From the NCBI GenBank assembly GCA_029557395.1, contig JAKQIK010000066.1:1-14198 (forward strand): a DNA stretch of 14,198 nt, given 5' to 3'. Source of the stretch: a bacterium (GTDB lineage: Bacteria; Patescibacteriota; Saccharimonadia; Saccharimonadales; JACDBH01). Below, in pieces: positions 1-6,700 of the stretch. The notes beneath the pieces are model-generated. The model was not told where the DNA came from. It searched no databases and was given only the letters and a program-made list of their open reading frames with translations. The translations under genes and the position numbers were made by a program. The first letter of the stretch is position 1. Every line of letters starts with the position of its first letter.

Positions 1-146
1 TAACTGACAATGACGGAGCTTGGTTTGGACACAAACTTCGTAACAAGATTGTTCATGAGGTTGATATTAAGATTACAAAAAAAGAAGTTCAGAAATCTTT
101 GGTCGGCATTAGGCAGGCTTTACGTGATCTTGGAGCTCTAAAATAA
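1..146 (+). CDS. C-terminal tail of an unidentified protein with a HEPN-like RxxxxH motif (5' end outside window)
   Basis: An open frame enters from the left edge (codons begin at base 3) and ends at the TAA at 144-146, leaving about 47 residues. I do not recognise the family with certainty. The visible part holds the segment WFGHKLRNKIVHE, whose RNKIVH is an R-x4-H motif of the kind found in HEPN-type helical domains, followed by a charged helix ending in LGALK. HEPN motifs occur in RNases of toxin and defence systems, but also in many non-nuclease helical proteins, so no function is assigned. The stop overlaps the gatB start by one base (TAATG), so the two genes are probably co-transcribed and translationally coupled. 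The first helix of any HEPN fold would lie outside the window. Confidence 0.6.
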   Translation, partial: TDNDGAWFGHKLRNKIVHEVDIKITKKEVQKSLVGIRQALRDLGALK

Positions 147-1582
147 TGGCTGACTATAAAGCTACTATCGGTATAGAATGCCATGTTCAGCTAAAGACGG
201 CAACCAAGTTGTTTGCTGGTATAAGTAATGATGCCCGCGATGCTGAACCGAATACTTTAATCAGTCATATCTGTCTTGGGCTACCAGGTGCTTTGCCGGT
301 ATTAAACAGTAAGGCGATAGAATTAGCATCTAGGGCAGCTTTCGCTTTGAGTACAAAGCCTCAAAAATTTAGTAAATTTGACCGCAAACATTATTTTTAC
401 CCTGATTTACCGTTGGGTTATCAGATAAGTCAATTCGAAGAGCCTATAATATTAGGTGGATATATCGACGTACCCCTTAAAGATAAGATCAAAAGAATTA
501 ATATTACTAGGGCACATCTTGAGGCTGATGCGGGTAAATCAACTCACCCAGAGAGGGCAGATTTTAGCTTAGTTGACTTAAATAGGGCTGGCACACCACT
601 ATTAGAGATTGTATCTGAGCCAGAAATTCACTCGGCCACTGAAGCAAGAGCTTACGCGCACGAGCTTTACTTATTGATGAAATACGCTGGCGTTAGTGAT
701 GTCGACCTTTATCATGGCAATATGCGTTTTGATGTTAATGTTTCTGTCAGTCAGACCGACCAATTAGGTACTCGTACTGAAACAAAGAACATAAACTCTT
801 TTAAAGCTGTTGAAAAGGCTGTTGAATACGAGGTTGCTCGTCAGATAAAAGTACTCGAAAAAGGTGATATAATCGTACAAGAAACGCGGGGCTGGGATGA
901 TAACAAGCTAGTTACATTTAGCCAGAGGACTAAAGAAGATGCTCATGACTATCGATATTTTCCAGATCCAGATTTGCCACCGATTGTACTAGACGAAAAA
1001 TTTATCGAACGGATCAAGTCAACTATGCCGACTATGCCAGTGGAATATAGGCAAGCTTTTTCACAGCTTGACTTAGACAATTCACAGGCTGATGTTATTC
1101 TTGAGGAGCCAGATCTCGCAAGTTTTGTGTATAGTATCATTGACTCGCATGGCACAAAAACAGCAAAAACTATTGCCAATTGGATGACTGGTGAGGTCGT
1201 TAGGCTGGTTGCAGACGAAAAAGTCGCTTGGAAGTCGGTTTATGATAAATCATCACAGCTGGTTGAGCTGGTTAGTATGGTTGACGCCGATATGCTTAAT
1301 TCAACAACTGCCAAAGAAGTATTGCTCGAAATACTCCAGACCGGCAAAAGTCCAAAGGATATAGCTGAAGATAAAAATTTAATCCAAGAATCAGACGAAT
1401 CGGCTCTAATTCTTATTGTTGAACAGGTCCTATCAGACAACCAGAAAGCATCTGATGATGTGCGTGCTGGTGAAATGAAAGCAATTGGTTTTTTGGTTGG
1501 TCAAGTCATGAAAGCATCTCAGGGAAAGGCTAACCCAGCTGTAGTCCAGAAGATAATAAAGCAGATTATAGGAATAAACTAG
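146..1582 (+). CDS. gatB: Asp-tRNA(Asn)/Glu-tRNA(Gln) amidotransferase subunit B
   Basis: GatB is the tRNA-binding and kinase subunit of the cytosolic GatCAB complex. It activates the side chain of mischarged Glu-tRNA(Gln) or Asp-tRNA(Asn) with ATP, so that ammonia released by GatA converts it to the amide. The 478-residue length is normal. Family signatures are IGIECHVQL near the N-terminus (residues 8-16; most GatBs have V where this has C, while Glu and His are kept), DRKHYFYPDLPLGYQISQ around residues 87-104, and TRTETKNINSF near 212-222. The C-terminal YqeY-like tRNA-binding domain ends in GFLVGQVMKASQGKANP. The start overlaps the upstream stop (TAATG), and a GGAG at 132-135 could serve as ribosome binding site. 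gatA and gatC are not in the window, so their location is unknown. galU follows 10 bases downstream. Confidence 0.97.
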   Translation: MADYKATIGIECHVQLKTATKLFAGISNDARDAEPNTLISHICLGLPGALPVLNSKAIELASRAAFALSTKPQKFSKFDRKHYFYPDLPLGYQISQFEEPIILGGYIDVPLKDKIKRINITRAHLEADAGKSTHPERADFSLVDLNRAGTPLLEIVSEPEIHSATEARAYAHELYLLMKYAGVSDVDLYHGNMRFDVNVSVSQTDQLGTRTETKNINSFKAVEKAVEYEVARQIKVLEKGDIIVQETRGWDDNKLVTFSQRTKEDAHDYRYFPDPDLPPIVLDEKFIERIKSTMPTMPVEYRQAFSQLDLDNSQADVILEEPDLASFVYSIIDSHGTKTAKTIANWMTGEVVRLVADEKVAWKSVYDKSSQLVELVSMVDADMLNSTTAKEVLLEILQTGKSPKDIAEDKNLIQESDESALILIVEQVLSDNQKASDDVRAGEMKAIGFLVGQVMKASQGKANPAVVQKIIKQIIGIN

Positions 1583-1586
1583 GGGG
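1581..1586 (+). promoter_or_regulatory. Shine-Dalgarno sequence of galU
   Basis: AGGGGG lies 6 bases before the galU ATG and overlaps the last two bases of the gatB stop codon. It is one of the clearest ribosome binding sites in the window, and contrasts with the promoter-proximal genes, which show no usable Shine-Dalgarno. Confidence 0.8.
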
Positions 1587-1592
1587 CGTAAC

Positions 1593-2486
1593 ATGCAGAG
1601 ACAGAAGGTTAGGAAGGCGGTGATTGCTGCTGCTGGATTCGGTACAAGATTCTTGCCTCAAACCAAGGCTATGCCAAAGGAGATGTTACCACTAATAGAT
1701 AAGCCGATTATACAATACATTGTCGAGGAGCTTGTCGAGGCTGGTATAGAGGACATAATAATAGTAACGGGTTATCATAAGCGTTCGATTGAGGATCATT
1801 TTGACCATATTAGCACTGATCTACTTACAAATTTGGAGGCTGGTGGTAAAAAAGAGTTACTTGAAAAAACAGCCAAGATATCAAATCTAGCTAATTTTGC
1901 CTATATTAGACAAAAGGGTGTCTATGGCAATGCTACACCACTACTTAACGCTGAGCATCTTATTGCTGGCGAGCCATTTATTTATGCGTTTGCCGATGAT
2001 TTTGTCAAAGCCAGTCCTGTACGTTTTAGACAAATGGTTGATCTATATAACGAGTTCGGTGGTTCTGTCTTGACCTGTGTACGTGCTGACAAAGATGATG
2101 ATTACAAACGGTATGGTTACGTTGGGGGCCAGGAGATTAGACCGGGAGTAATTGATATGACTTCGATTATTGAAAAACCAGGAAGTCGCGAAGCCTCACC
2201 TTCGAATATCGCATCGGTCAGTGGCTATATATTTGATTCTGTGATTTTTGATTATTTGCATAGCCAAGAACAAAACCTTGATCCTGGCGCAGAGTTCAAT
2301 CAACAAGTAAGTATGCAGAAGATGCTTGAAGACGGGCACAAGATATATGGGCTTGAGATAAAGGGTGGCAAATATTATGATACTGGCAATAAACTTGAAT
2401 ATATAAAAACAGTAATTGACTTTGCTCTTGAGCATGAGGAGTTGGGGCCAGAGGTGGCAAATTACATGAAGGAAAAACTTCAATAA
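1593..2486 (+). CDS. galU: UTP--glucose-1-phosphate uridylyltransferase
   Basis: This enzyme makes UDP-glucose from UTP and glucose-1-phosphate, the entry point to cell-surface glycans and sugar nucleotides. It has 297 residues, normal for bacterial GalU. The N-terminal nucleotide-binding signature runs from KAVIAAAGFGTRFLP (residues 8-22) into TKAMPKEMLPLIDKPIIQY. Further signatures are IVTGYHKRSIEDHFD, FADDF at the sugar-nucleotide site, a central IIEKPG motif, and GGKYYDTGNKLEY near the C-terminus. An AGGGGG Shine-Dalgarno at 1581-1586 overlaps the gatB stop codon and supports the ATG at 1593, placing galU in the gatB transcription unit. It is unlikely to be the related thymidylyltransferase RmlA, because the PKEMLPL and EKPG contexts are those of GalU. 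Saccharibacteria-like cells use such precursors for surface polysaccharide; that role is inferred. Confidence 0.94.
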   Translation: MQRQKVRKAVIAAAGFGTRFLPQTKAMPKEMLPLIDKPIIQYIVEELVEAGIEDIIIVTGYHKRSIEDHFDHISTDLLTNLEAGGKKELLEKTAKISNLANFAYIRQKGVYGNATPLLNAEHLIAGEPFIYAFADDFVKASPVRFRQMVDLYNEFGGSVLTCVRADKDDDYKRYGYVGGQEIRPGVIDMTSIIEKPGSREASPSNIASVSGYIFDSVIFDYLHSQEQNLDPGAEFNQQVSMQKMLEDGHKIYGLEIKGGKYYDTGNKLEYIKTVIDFALEHEELGPEVANYMKEKLQ

Positions 2487-2516
2487 AATTAGGGACCCAA
2501 GGTATCTATTAATTAT

Positions 2517-2532
2517 AGCATAAAATGCTTTT
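2517..2532 (+). terminator. Possible weak terminator after galU
   Basis: A 5-bp stem (AGCAT at 2517-2521, AAA loop, ATGCT at 2525-2529) is followed by TTT and then GTT. The stem is AT-rich and the T-tract short, so termination would be weak. It is plausible mainly because a new promoter follows at 2571. Confidence 0.35.
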
Positions 2533-2548
2533 GTTAGTCAAATGTATT

Positions 2549-2576
2549 TTGTAAATTTGATTATGGATTGTATAAT
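2549..2576 (+). promoter_or_regulatory. Promoter of the membrane cassette, nearly leaderless
   Basis: A perfect -10 box TATAAT (2571-2576) is preceded by TTGTAA (2549-2554) with a 16-base spacer. The ATG at 2586 is only 9 bases beyond the box, so initiation at about A2583 would give a leader of roughly 3 nt. The same box-to-start spacing recurs at dnaE, rplS and other genes in the window. Confidence 0.7.
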
Positions 2577-2585
2577 AAAAATACT

Positions 2586-2846
2586 ATGGAGAATGCATTT
2601 GAGATACTGGTGATCGTATTATCCACTTTTTTGGCTATATTTTTGTTGCTTGGGATAATTTTTACGATAATATTGATAAAATTAGCTAAAAAAATGACAG
2701 CTGTAATGGAAAAAACCGAAGAAGCAGTCAACAACGTCGAGACAGCCACTTCTTTTTTGAAAAATGCTGCTGGTCCTTTGGCTGCAGGTAAAGTAATTAT
2801 GAATATTTTCGAGCTATTTACTAATAATAAGAAAGGTAGGGGATAA
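2586..2846 (+). CDS. Small membrane protein, DUF948/YtxG-like
   Basis: A protein of 86 residues with one N-terminal transmembrane helix (about residues 6-32, very rich in I, L, V and F). It is followed by a charged amphipathic helix (AKKMTAVMEKTEEAVNNVE) and a small glycine/alanine segment. This layout and the position directly before a YtxH-like gene resemble the DUF948 (YtxG) proteins of Firmicutes general-stress operons; the assignment rests on architecture and context rather than a diagnostic motif. A longer reading from a TTG at 2568 is possible, but that TTG overlaps the -10 box, so the ATG at 2586 is preferred. The stop at 2844-2846 is one base from the next start codon, and the two genes are surely co-expressed. 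Confidence 0.7.
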   Translation: MENAFEILVIVLSTFLAIFLLLGIIFTIILIKLAKKMTAVMEKTEEAVNNVETATSFLKNAAGPLAAGKVIMNIFELFTNNKKGRG

Positions 2847-2847
2847 T

Positions 2848-3252
2848 ATGTCAAAAGATACAGGTAAGAAGGTAGCTCTAGGTGCATTGATAGCTGGAAG
2901 TATTGGTTATTTAGCTGGCGTACTGACAGCTCCTAAAAGCGGTAAAGAAACTCGTCAAGATATATTAGATGGTGCTATTAGGGCCAAAAAAGAAGCCGAA
3001 AAAAAGCTTAAAGCTCTTCATAGTGAACTTCATGCAAAGCTAATTGAAGCCAAAAAGCAATTATCAAAATTATCAGGTCGTGCAAAGACCGAGCTCGAAG
3101 ATGCAATAAACTCGGCATCATCTGCAAAAGAGAAAGTAAGAGATATATTGAGCGCTCTACATGATGGAGATGCTGATGATCCTGATCTAAGAAGAGCCCT
3201 TAACGATGCAAAAACGGCTCTAAAAAATTTAGAAAAATACGTTAAAAGCTAG
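2848..3252 (+). CDS. YtxH-like membrane-anchored coiled-coil protein
   Basis: A protein of 134 residues. The N-terminus carries the YtxH signature: a glycine-rich hydrophobic helix (VALGALIAGSIGYLAGVL, residues 9-26) directly followed by TAPKSGKETRQDI. The rest is a long lysine-, alanine- and glutamate-rich helix, probably coiled coil, with an acidic interruption (HDGDADDPD) near residue 110. YtxH-family proteins are small envelope-associated proteins with stress-linked expression in Bacillus; their biochemical role is not established. An AGGGG at 2838-2842, 5 bases before the ATG, is a good Shine-Dalgarno lying inside the end of the preceding gene, which indicates translation within an operon. 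The gene belongs to a three-gene membrane cassette ending at 3557. Confidence 0.82.
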   Translation: MSKDTGKKVALGALIAGSIGYLAGVLTAPKSGKETRQDILDGAIRAKKEAEKKLKALHSELHAKLIEAKKQLSKLSGRAKTELEDAINSASSAKEKVRDILSALHDGDADDPDLRRALNDAKTALKNLEKYVKS

Positions 3253-3263
3253 TAATTAAACTA

Positions 3264-3557
3264 ATGCCCAATAATAAAAAGGTCAAACAAGAGCAAGCCA
3301 CACTATCAAAGAAACAGTACGAAGATCTCGGTCGCATCGTTGCGTCAGTATACGAAACTGGCTATCTAAACAAAGCTGAGAGTTATAAAAATGCCTTTTT
3401 AAAGGGTATGATACAGGGTTTTGGTGGTGTACTAGGTGCAACAGTATTAGTAGCTTTACTTTTGTGGACGCTGTCACTGTTTAATGATATCCCATTACTG
3501 GGTAATATTATTGAAAATGTTCAGAATACCGTAGAAGATCATCAGCCGGGCCAATAG
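3264..3557 (+). CDS. DUF5665-like small membrane protein
   Basis: A protein of 97 residues with a charged N-terminal half (KKQYEDLGRIVASVYETGYL) followed by SYKNAFLKGMIQGFGGVLGATV. One transmembrane helix (about residues 58-75) leads into a short segment resembling the IPLLGNII tail typical of DUF5665 proteins. The pattern of aligned K-x-x-x-G-x-x-x-G before a single helix supports the family call, but its function is unknown. The start is 11 bases after the YtxH-like stop and has no clear Shine-Dalgarno, so translation may depend on coupling. It closes the cassette that begins at 2586. The MITE-like element starts 15 bases after its stop codon. Confidence 0.65.
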   Translation: MPNNKKVKQEQATLSKKQYEDLGRIVASVYETGYLNKAESYKNAFLKGMIQGFGGVLGATVLVALLLWTLSLFNDIPLLGNIIENVQNTVEDHQPGQ

Positions 3558-3563
3558 ATTGGT

Positions 3564-3572
3564 ATTATTGTC
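3564..3572 (+). repeat. Left copy of 9-bp target-site duplication
   Basis: ATTATTGTC immediately abuts the left end of the inverted-repeat element. The identical 9 bases abut its right end at 3681-3689. Confidence 0.88.
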
Positions 3573-3680
3573 CTGACCCACATGCACTTTTTGTCCTCCA
3601 GGGCGCTTTATAGGGAGCCGTTGGCTTGCCTATGGCGCTTGCTTCACCCTATCCGGACGTAAAAAGTGCATGTGGGTCAG
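3573..3680. mobile_element. 108-bp MITE-like element with terminal inverted repeats and 9-bp target duplication
   Basis: The ends are perfect 20-bp inverted repeats: CTGACCCACATGCACTTTTT (3573-3592) and its complement (3661-3680). Four further pairs (GTCC 3593-3596 with GGAC 3655-3658) follow after a 2-base bulge. The repeat symmetry stops exactly where a 9-bp direct repeat (ATTATTGTC) begins on each side, which is the hallmark of transposition. The 58-base core (3597-3654) has 34 G/C by hand count, clearly richer than its surroundings. It can fold further: GCGC 3603-3606 with 3635-3638, ATAGG 3610-3614 with CCTAT 3629-3633, and AGCC 3616-3619 with GGCT 3623-3626. There is no room for a transposase, so it must be mobilised in trans. 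A 9-bp duplication and CTGA-type ends are reminiscent of IS4-family elements (IS10, IS50), but that parentage is inference. Confidence 0.85.
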
Positions 3681-3689
3681 ATTATTGTC
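3681..3689 (+). repeat. Right copy of 9-bp target-site duplication
   Basis: ATTATTGTC directly follows the right terminal inverted repeat. Together with the following A it forms TTGTCA (3685-3690), a -35-like sequence for dnaE, so the insertion duplicated rather than destroyed this promoter-proximal sequence. Confidence 0.88.
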
Positions 3690-3692
3690 ATG

Positions 3693-3714
3693 TATACATC
3701 TTTTTGGATGTATA
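3693..3714 (+). repeat. Inverted repeat overlapping the dnaE -10 box
   Basis: TATACATC (3693-3700) and GATGTATA (3707-3714) are perfect 8-bp inverted copies separated by TTTTTG. The right arm includes the first four bases of the dnaE TATAAT box. The left half also lies within a 10-bp palindrome ATGTATACAT (3690-3699). It could be an operator for a dimeric repressor; no regulator is identified. Confidence 0.5.
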
Positions 3715-3716
3715 AT
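3711..3716 (+). promoter_or_regulatory. dnaE -10 box, nearly leaderless start
   Basis: TATAAT, preceded by TG and followed by 9 bases to the dnaE ATG at 3726; a start at about A3723 leaves a leader of about 3 nt. No -35 has ideal spacing: TTGTCA at 3685-3690 is a good match, but its spacer would be 20 bases. No Shine-Dalgarno precedes the ATG. Confidence 0.7.
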
Positions 3717-3725
3717 AGATAGACG

Positions 3726-6700
3726 ATGACAAAAGAGGGAAAGGTTAGTTTAAAAGCTAGTGATTATGTTCATTTGCATAATCATACTCAGTTTAGTTTG
3801 CTTGATGGCTTAACCAAAATTCCGAAGTTAATTGATTTTGTAAAAGCCGATGGTATGCAGGCAGTAGCTATGACAGATCATGGCACGCTCTCTGGTACGG
3901 TTGAATTTTATAAAACTGCCAAAAAAGAAGGTATAAAGCCTCTTATTGGTATAGAAACATATGTAGCTAATCGTAAACATACAGACAAAGACCCGCAAAA
4001 AGATAAACAACGTTTTCATTTGATAATTATCGCCATGAATAAGATTGGCTATGAAAACCTAATGCGTTTGTCGACGATTGCAAATCTAGATGGTTTTTAT
4101 TATTTTCCACGTATTGACCATGAATTACTTGAGCAGTATAACGAAGGTCTTATTATTCTTAGTGCCTGTATGGGTGGCGAAATAGGCCAAGCATTAAAAA
4201 ACCAACAAACAAAACAAGCAGAAGAAATAGCCGGTCGGTATAAATCAGTTTTTGGTGACAGATATTACTTAGAAATTCAAGACCATGGCCACCCTGATAA
4301 TCCTATGCATAACCCGGAGCAACAAACGATAAATGAGGCTGTACTAGCTCTAGGCAAAAAGCTTGATATCCCTGTAGTCGTTACCTGTGATGCTCATTAT
4401 TTGAATCATGAGGATCAAGAAGCACATGAAGCCTTACTATGTGTCGGTACTGGTTCTTTTTTGAGTGATGAAAAACGTATGAGCTTAAAAGAATTCCCAC
4501 TACATGTCGAAGATTCGGCTAACATTATCAGTCGCTGGGGCAGTGTTTATCCAGAAGTAATTACAAATACCAAAGCTATTGCCGATAGGTGCGATGTCGA
4601 GTTGTCATTAGGTGGAATTTTGATTCCTAAGTTTCCTGTACCAGATACTGACGATGAAAAAAGTTATCTGCACAAGCTAGTATACAGAGGTTTATCCTGG
4701 CGTTATGGTGGCGTAGAAGAAGCTAGGTCGCAAAGAATTACTATGGAAGACGCTAAAAAGACCCTACCACCAGAGGTACTAGAAAGGACAGAGTTTGAAC
4801 TCGGGGTTATCGATAGGATGGGATTCAATGGATATTTTTTGATTGTCCAGGATTTTATCAATTGGGGTAAATCAGAGGGAATTATATTTGGACCAGGCCG
4901 TGGCTCGGCTGCGGGGTCAATAGTAGCCTATGCAACACGAATAACAGAACTTGATCCTATAAAGTATGACTTGCTTTTCGAGCGTTTTTTGAATCCTGAC
5001 CGCATTTCTATGCCTGATATCGATATCGATATTCAAGATACAAGGCGTGGAGAGGTTATAGAATATTGTGCTAATAAATATGGTCGTGACCAAGTGGCAA
5101 ATATTGTTACGTTTGGCACAATGGCTGCAAGAGCTGCAGTGCGCGATGTGGCTAGGGTCATGGAGGTACCTTATGCCGAGGCTGATAGGATAGCTAAGTT
5201 GATACCACCACCGGTACAAGGTCGTCATATTCCGTTGGCTACAAGTATTAAAGAAGATGTAGATCTAAAAAATGAGTACGAAAATAACCCAACCGCTAAA
5301 ACAGTTATTGATTTGGCTATTCGGCTAGAGGGTACTGTTAGGAGTCATGGAGTCCACGCAGCCGGTGTAGTGATTGCTCCAGATGAAATTGTAAAATATG
5401 TACCACTTGAAATGGCCCAAAAAGGTGTAGTGGCTACGCAGTACCCGATGGGTCCTGTAGAGGATCTAGGTCTTCTAAAGATGGATTTCTTAGGATTGTC
5501 TAACCTTACTATTATACGTAACGCACAGAGGATTATTAAACGTGTATATAATACGGCAATTGATCTTCAAGATATTCCACTCGATGATCAAAAAACGTTT
5601 GAATTATTCCAAAGAGGAGATACAACTGGCGTGTTCCAGTTAGAATCAGCCGGCATGAAACGCTATTTAAAGGAGTTAAAGCCGAGCGTTTTTGATGATA
5701 TTATCGCAATGGTTGCACTATACCGTCCTGGACCAATGCAATTTATTGATAGTTTTATTAAGCGAAAACACGGCGAAGAAGAGATTACTTATTTGCATCC
5801 AAAAATGGAAGGAGCACTTTCTAGTACTTACGGAATCTTGGTCTACCAAGAACAGTTTATGCAAATTTCAAAAGATTTGGCTGGTTTCACGGGTGGACAA
5901 GCCGACACCCTGAGGAAAGCAGTTGGCAAGAAAATCATGGAAATGATGCGCAAGGTAAAACCTGAATTTATCGAAGGTGCAATAGAACATTCTGGAGCTG
6001 ACAGGGCTTTGATGGAAAAGTTTTGGGCACAGCTCGAGGAGTTTGCAAATTATTGTTTTAACAAATCTCATGCAGCCTGCTATGGCCTGATTGCTTATTG
6101 GACTGCTTACCTTAAGGCGCATTATCCAGATGCATTTATGGCTGCGCTGATGACTAGTGACGCTGACGATATTGACAGGTTAGCGATAGAGATTGGAGAG
6201 TGCCGTCATGTTGGTATCGAGGTCTTGCCTCCTGATATAAATGAGTCTTACCCAGAATTTGCGGTTGTGCCTGGTAAGAATCAAATTAGATTTGGTATGA
6301 ATGCCATCAAAAATGTTGGATCGGGTGCCGTTGAAGATATACTTCGAGCTAGAGAAGAGGGACATTTCAATACTCTTGAAGATATTTTTACGCGTATCAA
6401 CCCTAGGGTTGTTAATCGTAAAGCGCTAGAAAGCCTTGTCAAAGCAGGTGCACTAGATGGATTTTCTGACAGGAGTACCTTGCTTGAAAACATGGATAGC
6501 CTTTTGGCATTTGCAAGCAGGATACAAAAAGAGCGTATGGCTGGCCAAGTCGGACTTTTTGCAGATGAAATGGTAGAGGAGATGACACCAAAAATATATC
6601 TCGAAAACGCCACTATTACCTATAATAAGCAAGAACAACTCAAGTGGGAAAGAGACCTGCTAGGTCTATATTTATCAGAACATCCACTAAAAACTTTTGA

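Noticed and set aside
2568..2585. TTG start for the DUF948/YtxG-like gene
   Set aside because: The TTG overlaps the -10 box TATAAT, and the extra residues lack family resemblance.
3573..3680. The inverted-repeat element as a simple intrinsic terminator or as a riboswitch
   Set aside because: No T-tract follows the right arm, the arms are far longer than a terminator needs, and the flanking 9-bp direct repeat points to transposition. A secondary terminating effect cannot be excluded.
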